8,180 nt of DNA from Desulfovibrio sp. UBA6121 (GCA_002422505.1 DIVX01000106.1:2397-10576); one strand, 5' to 3'; shown: positions 1 to 6,760, numbered from the stretch's first letter. A program made the numbers and translations. Notes: generated by a model from the letters alone, not told the origin.

Positions 1-443
1 GCGATGGCCACGCGCTGCTGCTCGCCGCCGGAAAGGGCGCGGCAGGGCGCGTAGGAGCGCTCCTCCAGGTCCAGGGCGCGGATGACGGCGCGCACGCGGC
101 GGTCTACGCTGGCGGCGGGCACCCCGCGCACTTCAAGGGCGATGGCGATGTTTTCGAACACCGTGCGCTCCGGCAGGACCTTGAAGTCTTGGAACACCAC
201 GGCCACCTTGCGGCGCAGGGCGGGCAGGCCGGAGGCCTTGAGGCGCATGAGGTCCACCCCGGCCACGGTGGCCGTGCCGCTCGTGGGCTTGAGGTCGCCG
301 TACAGCACGCGCAAGAGCGTGGTTTTGCCCGCGCCGCTGGGGCCGGTTAAAAACACGAATTCGCCGCGCTCCACATGCAGGGAAACGTCGGCCAGGGCCT
401 TCGTTCCGCCCAGGGTGCAATTCACGTGATCGAGATGAACCAT
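1..443 (-). CDS. ftsE: FtsE-like cell-division ABC transporter ATP-binding protein (5' part, runs off left edge)
   Basis: ABC-type ATPase that, as FtsE, would pair with the membrane protein FtsX to regulate septal peptidoglycan hydrolysis at the inner membrane. About 147 N-terminal residues are present. The translation shows a Walker A motif GPSGAGKT (residues 34-41), a Q-loop in VFQDFKVLPERTVFENIA (about 83-100) and the ABC signature LSGGEQQ (137-143). Walker B and the H-loop lie beyond the window. The VFQD-(x)3-LP-(x)-RTV-(x)-EN pattern after the Q-loop is characteristic of FtsE among ABC ATPases, hence the symbol. An ftsX partner would be expected downstream, outside the window, so it cannot be confirmed. 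The ATG at 443-441 is the only possible start nearby, because an in-frame TAG lies five codons upstream (458-456). No good Shine-Dalgarno sequence precedes it. Another small ABC ATPase such as a LolD-type protein is possible but fits less well. Confidence 0.85.
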   Translation of the reverse strand, partial: MVHLDHVNCTLGGTKALADVSLHVERGEFVFLTGPSGAGKTTLLRVLYGDLKPTSGTATVAGVDLMRLKASGLPALRRKVAVVFQDFKVLPERTVFENIAIALEVRGVPAASVDRRVRAVIRALDLEERSYAPCRALSGGEQQRVAI

Positions 444-483
444 ACGCCGAAGGTTCTACGCCAAAGATTCACGGTTTGGAAGG

Positions 484-510
484 GCCCCCTGCGGGGGGAT
501 ATGCGGGGGC
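484..510. repeat. GC-rich inverted repeat between divergent ftsE and pentapeptide genes
   Basis: In the 157-bp divergent intergenic region, GCCCCC (484-489) can pair either with the adjacent G-run (493-498, loop TGC) or with GGGGGC (505-510). The two hairpins are mutually exclusive. The element lies in the ftsE leader on the minus strand and upstream of the plus-strand gene. No U-tract directly follows on either strand, so it is not a normal terminator. Its role is unknown and it may simply reflect G/C runs. Confidence 0.35.
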
Positions 511-533
511 TGCGGCGCGGGCTTTTCTAGGCC

Positions 534-562
534 TTGTCGCAAGGAAGGAGGAGGCGTATTGG
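534..562 (+). promoter_or_regulatory. Weak candidate sigma70-type promoter for the pentapeptide gene
   Basis: TTGTCG (534-539) and TATTGG (557-562) are separated by exactly 17 bp, upstream of the start at 601. Matches to consensus are only 4/6 and 3/6, so this is a guess based mainly on spacing and position. Confidence 0.22.
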
Positions 563-590
563 GGAGTGGATAGGTGAGGTTGGGAGAAAG

Positions 591-597
591 GGAGGGG
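591..597 (+). promoter_or_regulatory. Ribosome binding site that decides the start at 601
   Basis: GGAGGGG lies 3 bases before the ATG at 601 (core GGAGG at 591-595, 5-base spacing). It favours this ATG over the in-frame GTG at 574, which would add nine residues and has only a GGAG at 563-566. Confidence 0.6.
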
Positions 598-600
598 AGA

Positions 601-1917
601 ATGGGTACATGCTGCAAGTGTCGCGTGGAGAGCCACGGATGGGGGGACATGGAGCCCATTGTCTACGTCAACCCGGCAACCAAACAAGAGTATTGCATCT
701 TCCATGCGCCAAAGGAAGAGAAACGCAAGAGTTTGGATAGCAACGAGCTCCTTACTCTGGAGGAGTTCAATGCCAAGGTTCATGCTCGCATCTATGGTGT
801 TATTAAACACAACAGTGAGTGCAGATCAGAGAAAGGGCATAGAACATGCGAATTGAGCGATACAATTTTTCCAGGCGACATCTCATTTAGGGAATTCGAC
901 AAAGACAATCCACTACCACACATTAGTTTTCTGCGAGTAACGTTTTGCAATGTAGTCAATTTCTGGGGCACAACATTCAGTTCTGGTGCGATATTTACCA
1001 GTGCAAAATTTGTCAACACTGCCTTTTTCTGCGACGCAAAGTTTTACGGCAAGGCGAGCTTTGCTCACGCCACATTCGAACATATTGAGAAACTACGTGG
1101 GGTACATTTCAACGAAACCCAATTTAATGGTGGCGCGTCATTCTACAAGACAATCTTTCGTGGTATTGCACAATTCTGTCAATCAACTTTCAAGAACACG
1201 CCTATAGAATTTCACAGCACAGAATTCCATGATGCGACAACATTCAATGAGGCCACAATCGACACGATGGTTCTGTTTAAACAGACCACGCTCGGAGAGA
1301 AAACGGAATTTTGCGGCCTAAGAGTCAGCGCAGCAGGCAGCGTACACATTGAGGAGATGGATGGTCGTAGCCTGAAACACCTGTATTTTAAACAAGCAGA
1401 TTTACCGATTTTTACTTTCAAGTGCTGGCGTAAGCCTGAACGTCTTGGCCTGGATGTTCATGGTGATGCAAAACAGAATAACCTACTTGAATGCGAAGAA
1501 CTCTACCGCGCTATGAAGCAACGCGCTGCGGAAGAACACGACCAGCCGCAAGCCTCCCACTGGCACTACCGCGAAAAGCTCATGGCGATGAAACGCAGAG
1601 GAAACAGCGCATTCGAGCAGGCTATGCTCTGGCTCTACTTTTCCTGCTCTGGTTTTGGAGAACGCCCTGGACAGTCACTATTAGTACTGCTGGCCCTGAT
1701 CGTCCTGTCGTTCGTTGCCAACAGCATCAAAGAGCCCTGGATATGGGCCGAACTGCCAGGCAGCGCAGCGGCACAATACACCCTCGCCACCATCCCCTTT
1801 GCCAAGGACATTCCCGGCGACGGCTGGGTCAAGGCCGGGCGCGGGTTCTGGCAATTCCTCATTGCCGTGCAATTCACCCTCTTCGCCCTGGCCGTGCGGA
1901 ACCGCTTCCGCCGCTGA
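601..1917 (+). CDS. Pentapeptide-repeat membrane protein with N-terminal Cys/His cluster
   Basis: A 438-residue protein of unknown function with three parts. First, an N-terminal Cys/His-rich segment (C4, C5, C7, then C32-(x)2-H35) resembles the small putative metal-binding heads found on some pentapeptide proteins. Second, a repeat region of about residues 110-237 has Phe recurring with alternating 5- and 6-residue spacing (F110, F115, F121, F126, F132, F137, F143, F148, F154, F159), typical of the Pentapeptide_3-type right-handed solenoid. Third, after a charged helical linker (about 295-335), an SGFGERPG motif (350-357) precedes two predicted membrane segments (about 359-376 and 416-432), and the protein ends in the basic tail RNRFRR. 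Related architectures are known as membrane-anchored pentapeptide proteins; their role is not established. The gene stands alone, divergent from ftsE and convergent with the lipoprotein gene. Base composition is mosaic: by hand count 901-960 has 22/60 G+C and 961-1020 has 25/60, while 1801-1860 has 41/60. This suggests acquisition of at least part of the gene. A GTG start at 574 is the alternative. Confidence 0.85.
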   Translation: MGTCCKCRVESHGWGDMEPIVYVNPATKQEYCIFHAPKEEKRKSLDSNELLTLEEFNAKVHARIYGVIKHNSECRSEKGHRTCELSDTIFPGDISFREFDKDNPLPHISFLRVTFCNVVNFWGTTFSSGAIFTSAKFVNTAFFCDAKFYGKASFAHATFEHIEKLRGVHFNETQFNGGASFYKTIFRGIAQFCQSTFKNTPIEFHSTEFHDATTFNEATIDTMVLFKQTTLGEKTEFCGLRVSAAGSVHIEEMDGRSLKHLYFKQADLPIFTFKCWRKPERLGLDVHGDAKQNNLLECEELYRAMKQRAAEEHDQPQASHWHYREKLMAMKRRGNSAFEQAMLWLYFSCSGFGERPGQSLLVLLALIVLSFVANSIKEPWIWAELPGSAAAQYTLATIPFAKDIPGDGWVKAGRGFWQFLIAVQFTLFALAVRNRFRR

Positions 1918-1931
1918 GTTTTCGCCAGCCC

Positions 1932-1946
1932 TTGCGCCGGGCGCAA
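1932..1946. repeat. Small perfect hairpin just after the pentapeptide gene
   Basis: TTGCGC (1932-1937), loop CGG, GCGCAA (1941-1946), 14 bases after the stop at 1917. It overlaps the T-tract of the minus-strand terminator. No U-tract follows on the plus strand, so its use as a plus-strand terminator or RNA 3'-end stabiliser is only a possibility. Confidence 0.35.
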
Positions 1947-1990
1947 AAAAGCCCTCCGGCTGCATCTGTCATCGGGATGCGCGGGAGGGC
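1945..1990 (-). terminator. Intrinsic terminator of the BON lipoprotein gene
   Basis: Read on the minus strand, GCCCTCC (1990-1984) pairs with GGAGGGC (1957-1951). An inner GCATC/GATGC stem (1980-1976 with 1966-1962) extends the hairpin, and six T residues (1950-1945) follow immediately. It lies about 50 bases beyond the stop codon of the lipoprotein gene. On the plus strand the hairpin is not followed by T residues, so it should not work well for the converging pentapeptide gene. Confidence 0.8.
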
Positions 1991-2042
1991 GAAGCGTGCG
2001 CGATGCGCGGGGGAGGCGGGCGAAGGCGATGCGAATACAGCG

Positions 2043-3422
2043 CTAATACAGCGCCAGCAGCGCCTCGATCTGCGTCTTGGCCTGCGCCTGCGTGGCCTGC
2101 GCGGCGGCGACGGAAAGCCGGTCGGAGATGGACACGTCGCGGTCCTGGGCCACATGCCCCGCCAGGGTGAGCAGTTCCGCCCGCGCCTGCGGGTTCTGCA
2201 CGCGCTGCGCCAGCCCGATGAGCTTGTGCTGCATGTGCGCGCGGGCCTTGTTCCAGGTGGGGGCGGCGGCCTGCGCCGGGGCCACATGCGGCTTCACGGG
2301 CGCGGCGGCGATGCGCGGCGTAAGCAACGGGGCCTGCACGGCCAGGGGCCTGATCACGGTGGCGCGGTACTCGCCGGGGGTGTTGCGCGTCACACGCGGC
2401 AGAGCGGCTGCGCTGCCCGCAACGCCGGAAACGGCGGAGGCAGACACGGCGGAGGCGGACACGGCGGAGGCAGAGGCGACGGGAGCAGACACGCCGGAGC
2501 TTGTCGCGCCCGAAGCGGACAAACCGGAAACATACGCGCCAGAGGCAGTCACCCTGGGGCCGGAGTGCTGCAACCCGGCGTACGGCGCGCCGTCCTGCAT
2601 CCACGCGGCCTGCGCCAACGTGGCCTGCGTCACGCTGATGGGCCCGCCCGGCAAGGCCTCGGCGTCCGCGTTCAGCATTGTGGTTTGAAACGGCGCGGCA
2701 TCGCTGGGGGCCAGCAGATACAGCTGATTGGTCTCGGTTCGGCCCGTGGCGTATTCGTTGCGGATGGCCAAAAGCGACATGACCCGCGCGCCGGTGACGG
2801 ATTCCAGGTACTGGATGAGGTCCAGGGCCTCGGCATGGGTGCCCACAACGCCCATCAGGCAGAGTTCGCCCTCCACGGCGCGCACCTCCACCCCGGCGTT
2901 CTTGTGCAGCAGGTGACGCGAAAGCGCCAGATGCGCGCTGTTCTCCAGGCCGTCGTCGGCGGTGATGCTGGGGGAGCTTTCGGGGTCGCGCAGGCGCAAA
3001 TGGCCCTTCACTTCGCCCACGCCCTGCACCTGGTGCATGGCATTGATGATTTCGTCGCGCTCGTCTGGGGTTTCCACCGTGCCCACGGCGAACAGGTCGC
3101 CATTCAGGGCCAACACCTGCACGTCGTCGCCGCCCTTGAGGGTCAGCATGGCGCTCTTGGCCTTCAGGCTCAGCATGTTGTCGCGCACAATGGTGTTCAC
3201 GTCGCGCTCGTCGCGGGCGAGCATGGCGGTGTTGTACGCGCCCTTAACGCCGCTCATGGCCAGGGAGGCCGTTTGCGGCATGGCCAGCGAGGCCGTGGTG
3301 GTAAGGGCGAAGGGCACCATGGCGCAGCCCCCGGCGCACGCCAGCCACACCCCCAGCGCGGCCAGCAGGGCCACGCGCGGGAAGCGGGAATGCGCAAGTG
3401 CGGAAGCGGTGTACTTTGCCAT
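2043..3422 (-). CDS. Dual BON-domain lipoprotein with long Ser/Ala-rich C-terminal extension
   Basis: Predicted exported lipoprotein of about 459 residues. A basic start (SRFPR) and hydrophobic core (VALLAALGVWLA) lead to cysteines at residues 29 and 33. The second, preceded by AGG, is the likelier lipidation site, though neither is a perfect lipobox. Two BON domains follow: about residues 75-145 (ending in VQGVGEVKGHLRLRD) and about 159-221 (LENSAHLALSRHLL to VMSLLAIR). Tandem BON domains in a lipoprotein recall DolP/YraP, which acts at the outer membrane in envelope integrity. That role is inferred from family resemblance only. The rest, more than 220 residues, is unlike DolP: a low-complexity Ala/Ser/Val stretch containing three tandem SASAV-type units, then an Ala/Gln-rich helical tail. 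An eight-residue duplication (TASLAM twice) sits before BON1. The start could be the ATG at 3422 or the GTG at 3428, two codons upstream; neither has a clear Shine-Dalgarno sequence. The gene is monocistronic, ending at the terminator at 1945-1990. Confidence 0.8.
   Translation of the reverse strand: MAKYTASALAHSRFPRVALLAALGVWLACAGGCAMVPFALTTTASLAMPQTASLAMSGVKGAYNTAMLARDERDVNTIVRDNMLSLKAKSAMLTLKGGDDVQVLALNGDLFAVGTVETPDERDEIINAMHQVQGVGEVKGHLRLRDPESSPSITADDGLENSAHLALSRHLLHKNAGVEVRAVEGELCLMGVVGTHAEALDLIQYLESVTGARVMSLLAIRNEYATGRTETNQLYLLAPSDAAPFQTTMLNADAEALPGGPISVTQATLAQAAWMQDGAPYAGLQHSGPRVTASGAYVSGLSASGATSSGVSAPVASASAVSASAVSASAVSGVAGSAAALPRVTRNTPGEYRATVIRPLAVQAPLLTPRIAAAPVKPHVAPAQAAAPTWNKARAHMQHKLIGLAQRVQNPQARAELLTLAGHVAQDRDVSISDRLSVAAAQATQAQAKTQIEALLALY
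2431..2475. repeat. Three tandem 15-bp units inside the lipoprotein gene
   Basis: ACGGCGGAGGCAGAC (2431-2445), ACGGCGGAGGCGGAC (2446-2460) and ACGGCGGAGGCAGAG (2461-2475) differ only at one or two positions. On the coding (minus) strand each unit encodes five residues of a Ser-Ala-Val repeat, so copy-number change would keep the frame. Confidence 0.9.
3255..3296. repeat. 18-bp direct repeat, period 24, inside the lipoprotein gene
   Basis: CATGGCCAGGGAGGCCGT (3255-3272) recurs at 3279-3296 with one mismatch. It encodes the two TASLAM copies just before the first BON domain. The 24-bp period keeps the reading frame. Confidence 0.85.
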
Positions 3423-3440
3423 GTTCACTTTTTTGCAACA

Positions 3441-3460
3441 TTTGGGCCAAACAGCCCAAA
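3441..3460. promoter_or_regulatory. Perfect inverted repeat in the leader of the lipoprotein gene
   Basis: TTTGGGC (3441-3447), CAAACA, GCCCAAA (3454-3460): a 7-bp perfect palindrome about 18 bases upstream of the ATG at 3422. It could be an operator near the promoter or an mRNA hairpin close to the ribosome-entry site. No Shine-Dalgarno sequence is visible there, which makes translational control conceivable. No convincing promoter was found upstream. Confidence 0.4.
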
Positions 3461-3519
3461 GACATGGCGCTGCAAGGCCGGTCGTACTTTAGAAAAAGTC
3501 TAGATCAATGCGGCGTGCG

Positions 3520-3547
3520 CGGTCACGCCAATCTGTTGACGTGACCG
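3520..3547. repeat. 8-bp inverted repeat after the protease gene
   Basis: CGGTCACG (3520-3527) and CGTGACCG (3540-3547) flank a 12-base loop, 13 bases beyond the protease stop codon. The protease (upstream) and lipoprotein (downstream) genes are both on the minus strand. No T-tract follows in that direction, so it may be a non-canonical terminator or an RNA 3' stem, or a dyad operator for the lipoprotein gene about 100 bp away. Confidence 0.45.
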
Positions 3548-3559
3548 TTTGCGCTTCGG

Positions 3560-6500
3560 TTACAGCACCTTGGTCAAGGTCAGGCCCAGGCCGGACTTTT
3601 CCAGGGCCTCGCGCCCGCCCGCCACCACCACCGGCCCGTTCTGCAGCACGGCGGCCACGGCCTCGCCAAAGGCGGCAAAGTCCTTGGGGCTGGCGGAAAG
3701 CACGGCCTCGCGGGAGGCCTGCCGGTACTCGGCGTCCTCGCCGGTCAGCTCGCGCGCCATGGCGGTAAAGCCCTTGGCGTCGGGCAGCATGTAGTGGTCC
3801 ATGTCGCCAATGCTGCCGATGATGCTCTTCTCCAACTCCGAAGAGTCTAGAGAAAGTCCTGAGAGGTATGGACCAATACCGCTATAGGCGTCAAGCGTTC
3901 TGGCCACATTGGGGTCGCGGTAAGACGAGAAAACAAGGTTGCCGGAAAGCCTGCTGTACGCGCAAGAAGCGCCATAGGCCCCGCCCTGCACGCGCACGCG
4001 CTCCCACAGGTAGCCAGCGCGCAGCATTTTGGAAACCACAGCCGCAGCCGCGCCGGGCTCAAAGCCAAGGGCGCGGGCGTTGCCGCCGGCCACAACGTAG
4101 TTCACCTGGGCGGGCAGGCACAGGCCCTCGCGCTCCGGCAGGGCGGGCAGGGCGCGCGGGGCCGGGGCCAGGTGCTGCTCCGGCAGGCTGGCCGCCAGCT
4201 CGCCAAGGCGCGGCAGGGTCTGGGCTATGGTCGCGCCATCGGCGGTAAGGTTGGCCACCAGCGCCCGGCGGGAAAGCAGCAGGGCCAGCAGCTGGTGCAG
4301 GTCGCTGCTCACGGCCTCGGGCGCGGTCTCCATGCGGGCGGCCAGCTCCCGCAGCGATACCAGCCCGGTGAAGCCGCTCATGGCCTCGCCCATGGCCTGG
4401 GGCACGCCGGTGCGCGCCTTGAGCCGCGTGGCGGCCAGCACATGGCCGGAGGGAATGAGCCGCTGCTCGCGCCGGGCCTTGGATTCCATGATGATCTTGC
4501 CCAGGCGTTCGGCGTCGCTGAAGTCCGCGTCACGCAGCACCTCGCCCATGAGCTCCAGCAGCACGGGCAGATTCTCCGCCGTGGCCTTGCCGCGCAGGAA
4601 CAGGCGCTGGGCCACCGGCCCGCTTTCGGCGCGGCTGGCGGAAACAAAGGTTTGCGCCCACACCCCGCCCGTGCTCATGGCGATGGCGCGCGAGAGGTCC
4701 ACGAAGCTGCTCTTTTTTGTGCCCATTTCAAACAGCGCCCGGCCCAGAATGGGCACCAGGGGCAGCAGGGAATCGGGCACGGCGGCCATGTCGAAGCCCA
4801 GGTCCAGGTACACCACGCCGCTGGTGGGCAGGTCGTGCACAAAGACGGCTGCGCCAGCGCCGGGCAGCTCCACGCGCTCGCTGGGAATGCTGGCGTTCTC
4901 GCGCGGCAGGTCGGCCAGGGTCAGGCGCGGAATGCGGGCCAGGTCCTCGGGCGCATCCGGGGCCTCTTGCAGGGCGCGCAGGGTGTGGGTTTCCTGCACC
5001 AGCTCCGCAAGCTCCGCAGGCGAAAGCGCGGCCTTCACCTGGGCCAAACGTTCGGCCTCAATGGCCTCGCGCCGTGCGCCCAGGGTGGTGTCGGGCTTCA
5101 GAATCACCAGGGCGCGGTGGGGGTTCTCCAAGAAATGCGTGTGGATGAGTTCCTCAAAGACCATCTCACCATTGGCCAGCCGGGCCTTAAGGCGCGCCAG
5201 CGGCCCCTCGAAGGGCAAATGCGCCAGGGGGTCGCCCTCGTACAGCCAGGTGGACAGCGCCTCGAAAAAAATGACCAAGCCGCGCGGATAGCTGCCGGTG
5301 TTGTTCTCGCGCAGGTCGAACTCCACGCTGTTGATGCCCGCGCGGATGTCGTCCGGGTGCAGCCCGGTTTCCCCGCCCTGGGCCAAGGTGCGCAGGGTAT
5401 TCAGCACCAGCTGCTCCACCTGCTCGGCCACGGCCCCGGCGTCCTCCTCCGGGTGGCCCTCCCTGCCCGCCACCAGGCCCTTGAGCCCAACGGAGAAGGC
5501 CATCTGGCGCAGGTCCGTCTCCAGCCCGCCGCCGGTCAAGTCCTCGCCCAGGCCGGAATCCACCAGGGCCTTGCGCAGCGGGGAGGAAGGCAGGCCGATG
5601 AGCACATGCTCCAGCACCTCAAAGGCCAGGCTCAGGTCCGGGCTTTGGGTGTCGGGCAGGCCGAAGTTCACGGTGCACATGGCCCGGGCCCCCCCTTCGC
5701 CCCCTTCGCCCGCTTCGCCCGCTTCGCGGGATTCAAGGGGGGAAGCGGCGTCTCCGGCGGCGCCGGCGTCCGCTTCCTCCGGGGCATCGGCGGCGTAGAA
5801 GTGCACGCTGCGACGGGGCGCGGCAAAGGGCGGCTGCAAGGCCACCTCGGAACGCGGCTCGCCGGGTGCGGGCGCGTCGAACTGCGAAAAATACTCGTCC
5901 ACCAGGGCCAGGCGCTTGTCCGGGTCGTCGTCGCCGGAGAAGAAGGCATAGGCGTTGGACGGATGGTACAGCCGCGTGTGGAAGTCCATGAACTGCTCGA
6001 ACGTCAGGTCGGGAATGCGCTCCGGGTCGCCGCCGGAATCCAGCCCGTAGCAGTTGTCCGGGAAGAGCGCGCGCTGGGAGTACTCGGCCAGCAGGCTGTC
6101 GGGCGAGGAATACACGCCCTTCATCTCGTTGAACACCACGCCCTTGAAGGCCAGCGGCTCCGCCGCGTCCTCCACGTCGTAGTGCCAGCCCTCCTGCTTC
6201 AGCGTATTGGGCGTAAGCCGGGGAAAGAACACCGCGTCCAAGTACACGTCCACCAGGTTGTAAAAGTCCTGCAGATTGGCGCTGGCCACGGGGTAGCAGG
6301 TCTTGTCGGGAAAGGTCAGCGCATTCAGAAAGGTGTTCAGCGAGCCCTTGATGAGCTCCACGAAGGGCTCCTTGACCGGGTACTTGCGCGAACCGCAGAG
6401 CACGCTGTGCTCCAGAATGTGCGGCAGGCCGGTGGAATCCGCCGGGGGCGTGCGGAAGGCCACGCCGAAGACCTTGTTCTCGTCCGGGCTGATGAGGGAC

Positions 6501-6607
6501 AGCAGGCGCCCGCCGGTTTTGGCGTGGCGGTAAATGCGCGCCGTGGCCGAAAGTTCCGGGATCTCCTGTTCGCGTTCAAGGGCAAAGCCGTGGAGGAGCT
6601 GGGTCAT
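3560..6607 (-). CDS. PreP-like M16C zinc metalloprotease (insulinase family)
   Basis: A 1015-residue peptidase resembling presequence protease (PreP/PITRM1), which degrades unstructured peptides inside a closed two-lobed chamber. The inverted zinc motif HILEH is at residues 63-67 (H63 and H67 ligands, E66 catalytic). The third ligand is E161 in NEMKG, 94 residues after H67, a spacing that fits PreP rather than pitrilysin. DKTCYPVAS (101-109) is also PreP-like. The M16C-associated linker lies around 500-570. The C-terminal half carries YLWERVRVQGGAYGA (about 865-880), the Arg/Tyr substrate-binding region. No signal peptide is visible, so it is probably cytoplasmic. An unusual Ala/Glu/Gly-rich insertion lies at about 268-307 and includes a 9-bp DNA repeat. 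The start at 6607 is chosen because AGAGG lies four bases upstream; an in-frame ATG at 6643 has no such site. The open frame continues to 7567, but that part is antisense to the peroxiredoxin gene and not coding. Confidence 0.92.
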   Translation of the reverse strand: MTQLLHGFALEREQEIPELSATARIYRHAKTGGRLLSLISPDENKVFGVAFRTPPADSTGLPHILEHSVLCGSRKYPVKEPFVELIKGSLNTFLNALTFPDKTCYPVASANLQDFYNLVDVYLDAVFFPRLTPNTLKQEGWHYDVEDAAEPLAFKGVVFNEMKGVYSSPDSLLAEYSQRALFPDNCYGLDSGGDPERIPDLTFEQFMDFHTRLYHPSNAYAFFSGDDDPDKRLALVDEYFSQFDAPAPGEPRSEVALQPPFAAPRRSVHFYAADAPEEADAGAAGDAASPLESREAGEAGEGGEGGARAMCTVNFGLPDTQSPDLSLAFEVLEHVLIGLPSSPLRKALVDSGLGEDLTGGGLETDLRQMAFSVGLKGLVAGREGHPEEDAGAVAEQVEQLVLNTLRTLAQGGETGLHPDDIRAGINSVEFDLRENNTGSYPRGLVIFFEALSTWLYEGDPLAHLPFEGPLARLKARLANGEMVFEELIHTHFLENPHRALVILKPDTTLGARREAIEAERLAQVKAALSPAELAELVQETHTLRALQEAPDAPEDLARIPRLTLADLPRENASIPSERVELPGAGAAVFVHDLPTSGVVYLDLGFDMAAVPDSLLPLVPILGRALFEMGTKKSSFVDLSRAIAMSTGGVWAQTFVSASRAESGPVAQRLFLRGKATAENLPVLLELMGEVLRDADFSDAERLGKIIMESKARREQRLIPSGHVLAATRLKARTGVPQAMGEAMSGFTGLVSLRELAARMETAPEAVSSDLHQLLALLLSRRALVANLTADGATIAQTLPRLGELAASLPEQHLAPAPRALPALPEREGLCLPAQVNYVVAGGNARALGFEPGAAAAVVSKMLRAGYLWERVRVQGGAYGASCAYSRLSGNLVFSSYRDPNVARTLDAYSGIGPYLSGLSLDSSELEKSIIGSIGDMDHYMLPDAKGFTAMARELTGEDAEYRQASREAVLSASPKDFAAFGEAVAAVLQNGPVVVAGGREALEKSGLGLTLTKVL
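5693..5728. repeat. 9-bp tandem repeat inside the protease gene
   Basis: TTCGC recurs at 5696, 5705, 5714 and 5723 within CCCTTCGCC-type 9-bp units. On the coding strand these give a GEA/GEG three-residue repeat (about residues 294-305) in a low-complexity, probably surface-exposed insertion. Unit gain or loss would keep the frame. Confidence 0.85.
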
Positions 6608-6682
6608 GGGGCCTCTTTGTTGGATTGGTGTGTGCGTCCGCATGCGGCGGCGCAGGCGTTGGCCGCCCGCGCGCAGGCCATA

Positions 6683-6688
6683 GATATA
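6683..6688 (-). promoter_or_regulatory. Possible -10 element for the protease gene
   Basis: On the minus strand TATATC (6688-6683) stands out as an AT island in very GC-rich DNA, about 75 bases upstream of the protease start. No good -35 box lies 16-18 bp before it, so the call is weak. Confidence 0.25.
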
Positions 6689-6721
6689 GCACGAAGCCCC
6701 AGGAGGGAAGGGGGGCGGCAA

Positions 6722-6750
6722 TTGACACCCCCGCGCCGAGAACCTATCGT
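6722..6750 (+). promoter_or_regulatory. Sigma70-type promoter of the peroxiredoxin gene
   Basis: A perfect TTGACA (6722-6727), a 17-bp spacer and TATCGT (6745-6750, 4/6 matches) predict transcription from about 6757 and a leader of about 70 bases. The hexamer AGAACC occurs directly before the -10 box (6739-6744) and again at 6756-6761, which may be chance or a protein-binding site. No clear PerR or OxyR site was recognised. Confidence 0.7.
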
Positions 6751-6760
6751 CCTCTAGAAC

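Noticed and set aside
519..1954. GGGCTTTT at 519-526 and AAAAGCCC at 1947-1954 as terminal inverted repeats of a mobile element around the pentapeptide gene
   Set aside because: Only 8 bp match, the right copy is explained by the lipoprotein terminator, and there is no transposase or target-site duplication.
1491..3503. 670-residue open frame on the plus strand
   Set aside because: It overlaps the 3' end of the pentapeptide gene in another frame and the whole lipoprotein gene in antisense. The translation is Gly/His/Arg-rich and featureless, and the minus-strand terminator and signal peptide support the opposite strand.
3841..3960. A patch of lower GC within the protease gene as a possible recombination insert
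   Set aside because: The encoded residues are continuous with the conserved C-terminal domain of the protease and the frame is intact, so local synonymous variation is enough to explain it.
4227..5291. 354-residue Ser/Arg-rich open frame on the plus strand
   Set aside because: Another antisense shadow of the protease gene, with no start signal and no domain.
5693..5728. Short regular repeats as a CRISPR-like array
   Set aside because: The 9-bp units have no spacers and lie within a coding frame; they are a simple tandem repeat.
4172..6757. 861-residue open frame on the plus strand
   Set aside because: It is antisense to the protease gene; the Gly/Gln/His/Ala-rich translation is typical of the reverse frame of GC-rich coding DNA and has no recognisable domain.
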